Assembly (NCBI GenBank): GCA_040414495.1
Contig: JBEDUI010000188.1
Location: forward strand, 1 to 6,568
DNA from: DATAVB01 sp040414495
GTDB lineage: Bacteria; Actinomycetota; Actinomycetes; Mycobacteriales; QHCD01
DNA: 6,568 nucleotides
Direction: 5' to 3'
The notes below the pieces were generated by a model, which did no database searches, had not been told where the DNA came from, and saw nothing but the letters and a program-made list of their open reading frames with translations. A program made the translations under genes and the position numbers. Position 1 is the stretch's first letter, and every line of letters starts with the position of its first letter. Positions 5,678 through 6,568 of this stretch are shown here, piece after piece.

Positions 5678-6420
5678 GCCTCGATCGCGTCAAGGTCGCG
5701 GACGGCGTAGCGGTGATGTTCCCATTCCTCGTCGAGTATCACGTGCAGGCAGGAGAGGACGGTTTCTTGACATTCGGGCGCGTGGGGATTGCTACGCGTC
5801 GCGGTCAGGACGTCGGACGTGACCGTGGCGAGGAAGTCGCGCACCATCGCGACGCGGCCCGCCCGGACCTCGAGCACTTCGGCGTACGCCGGTGCGACCG
5901 TCGTGAAGACCGATGCGTCCAGGCCGTCGCCCTCGGTGCCGGCGTCCAATTGGCCGATGGGGTGGAACGGCTGTTGGATCTGCAGGATCGCCCGGCGCAG
6001 CCACATGTCCGTGGCAAGGATCAGGTGCCGCAACGTCTGCGCGAACGTCCACTCGCCGCCGACCGATATGTCGACCGTGCCGGCCGGCATCACCGCGACG
6101 CGCGCAAGCGTGGCCGCCCAGGTGCGCTCAAGCATCGCCCAGGCCGTGCGCAGCCCGTCCGGATCTGCGGCGCGCCTGTCAGCGCGGCCGGGAAAGCGGC
6201 GGTTCAGTTCGGCCTCGACCAGCGGTAGCACGTCGACGCCGTTGACGAACAAGAAGTTCTCTCGGTCGAAGAGCCACGGTGAGTCGATCTCCGCCCCTTG
6301 CAGATCGACGCCACGCATCACGACGCCGGAAAGGTCAGCACCGACGAACTGGGCGCCACGCAGATCCACGCCGACGAACCGCGCTGCCCGCAGGTCGTCG
6401 GATCGGCTGAAGGTTGCCAT
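5662..6420 (-). CDS. Pentapeptide-repeat / DinB-like fusion protein
   Basis: A 252-residue protein. Residues 8-45 form about seven pentapeptide repeats of the A(D/N)LXX type, for example GVDLRGAQFVGADLSG (17-32) and GVDLQGAEI (37-45), which would fold as a short right-handed beta-helix. The rest resembles the four-helix DinB/YfiT superfamily. GEWTFAQTLRHLILATDMWLR (122-142) carries His132 in the usual L-x-H-L position, and a C-terminal helix holds CLHVILDEEWEHHRYAVRDL, with His226, His235 and His236. These are candidate metal ligands. Known DinB-like proteins include metal-dependent thiol transferases, such as mycothiol-dependent ones, but many have no known activity. The ATG at 6420 is preferred over an upstream in-frame Met at 6495, because AGGAGG lies just before it and the repeats start right after. 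It is transcribed towards the 3594-5399 pair and is probably a separate unit. Confidence 0.85.
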   Translation of the reverse strand: MATFSRSDDLRAARFVGVDLRGAQFVGADLSGVVMRGVDLQGAEIDSPWLFDRENFLFVNGVDVLPLVEAELNRRFPGRADRRAADPDGLRTAWAMLERTWAATLARVAVMPAGTVDISVGGEWTFAQTLRHLILATDMWLRRAILQIQQPFHPIGQLDAGTEGDGLDASVFTTVAPAYAEVLEVRAGRVAMVRDFLATVTSDVLTATRSNPHAPECQETVLSCLHVILDEEWEHHRYAVRDLDAIEAKPGE

Positions 6421-6424
6421 GGTT

Positions 6425-6430
6425 CCTCCT
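6425..6430 (-). promoter_or_regulatory. Strong Shine-Dalgarno deciding the start at 6420
   Basis: On the - strand, AGGAGG precedes the ATG at 6420 by 4 nt, inside GACGAGGAGGAACC. No comparable sequence precedes the longer in-frame start at 6495, whose extra 25 residues look like translated leader. Confidence 0.7.
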
Positions 6431-6496
6431 CGTCGAGCGACCCCGTCGATCACCTCGACCCAGCCTGGCCGGGCTGGAGCCGTACGTCCATCCAAG

Positions 6497-6502
6497 AAAG
6501 TA
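6497..6502 (-). promoter_or_regulatory. Possible -10 element for the pentapeptide/DinB gene
   Basis: Read on the - strand this is TACTTT, a TANNNT match about 77 bp before the ATG, with only a poor -35 (TTCGGT at 17 bp). The remainder, 6421-6568, shows no gene on either strand that I can support. Confidence 0.22.
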
Positions 6503-6568
6503 GCCGCGACCCGAGCGCTACCGAACGTTATCGGGGATGTGACGCAGCGACCAGTCCGCCCGTGCCGA

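Noticed and set aside
5554..6228. A 224-codon + strand ORF opposite the pentapeptide/DinB gene
   Set aside because: The - strand frame has pentapeptide repeats and DinB-like motifs with AGGAGG before its start. The + frame is an antisense shadow.
1..6568. CRISPR arrays, tRNA or rRNA genes, insertion sequences or integrases
   Set aside because: I saw no regularly spaced repeats, cloverleaf-like sequence, transposase motifs or terminal inverted repeats anywhere in the window.

Overview
The window is high-GC, densely packed bacterial DNA. Short or overlapping gene junctions, a GTG start with a strong Shine-Dalgarno, a lipoprotein-type binding protein and a pentapeptide/DinB-type protein all suggest an actinobacterium, most likely in or near Mycobacteriales. 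This is inferred from style only; no marker gene is present to prove it.

Left part (2-3353, + strand): an ABC importer of the nitrate/sulfonate/taurine type. It consists of the last codons of the ATPase, a lipobox-bearing NMT1-like binding protein and a BPD_transp_1 permease that overlaps it by ATGA. A complete family III (CaiB/BaiF-type) CoA-transferase follows. The order suggests uptake of a small organic acid or sulfonate-like solute, then conversion to a CoA thioester; the substrate cannot be read from the sequence. Two hairpins lie between the ATPase and binding-protein genes. An 18-codon mini-ORF bridges the permease and the CoA-transferase.

Middle (3355-3492): a 45-codon piece recognisable as the C-terminal-domain motif of 4-aminobutyrate-type class III aminotransferases. 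It has no start and no remainder of the gene, so it is a gene remnant marking an old deletion or rearrangement.

Right-centre (3594-5399, + strand): a two-gene unit I cannot assign to a named system. The first gene encodes a 231-aa protein with a Cys-containing N-terminal domain and three C-terminal membrane segments. The second, whose Shine-Dalgarno overlaps the first gene's stop codon, encodes a 366-aa protein with a Gly-His ... Tyr-Asp-x-Trp-Gly core like papain-fold/C39-like peptidases and a C-terminal Sel1/TPR-like helical hairpin. This is the most novel-looking part of the window.

Right end (5662-6420, - strand): a convergent gene for a pentapeptide-repeat/DinB-like fusion protein with a very good Shine-Dalgarno. 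The 262-bp convergent gap holds no convincing gene. A terminator-like hairpin with a T run lies at its right edge, across the stop codon of the - strand gene. No RNA gene, CRISPR array, insertion sequence or integrase was seen.
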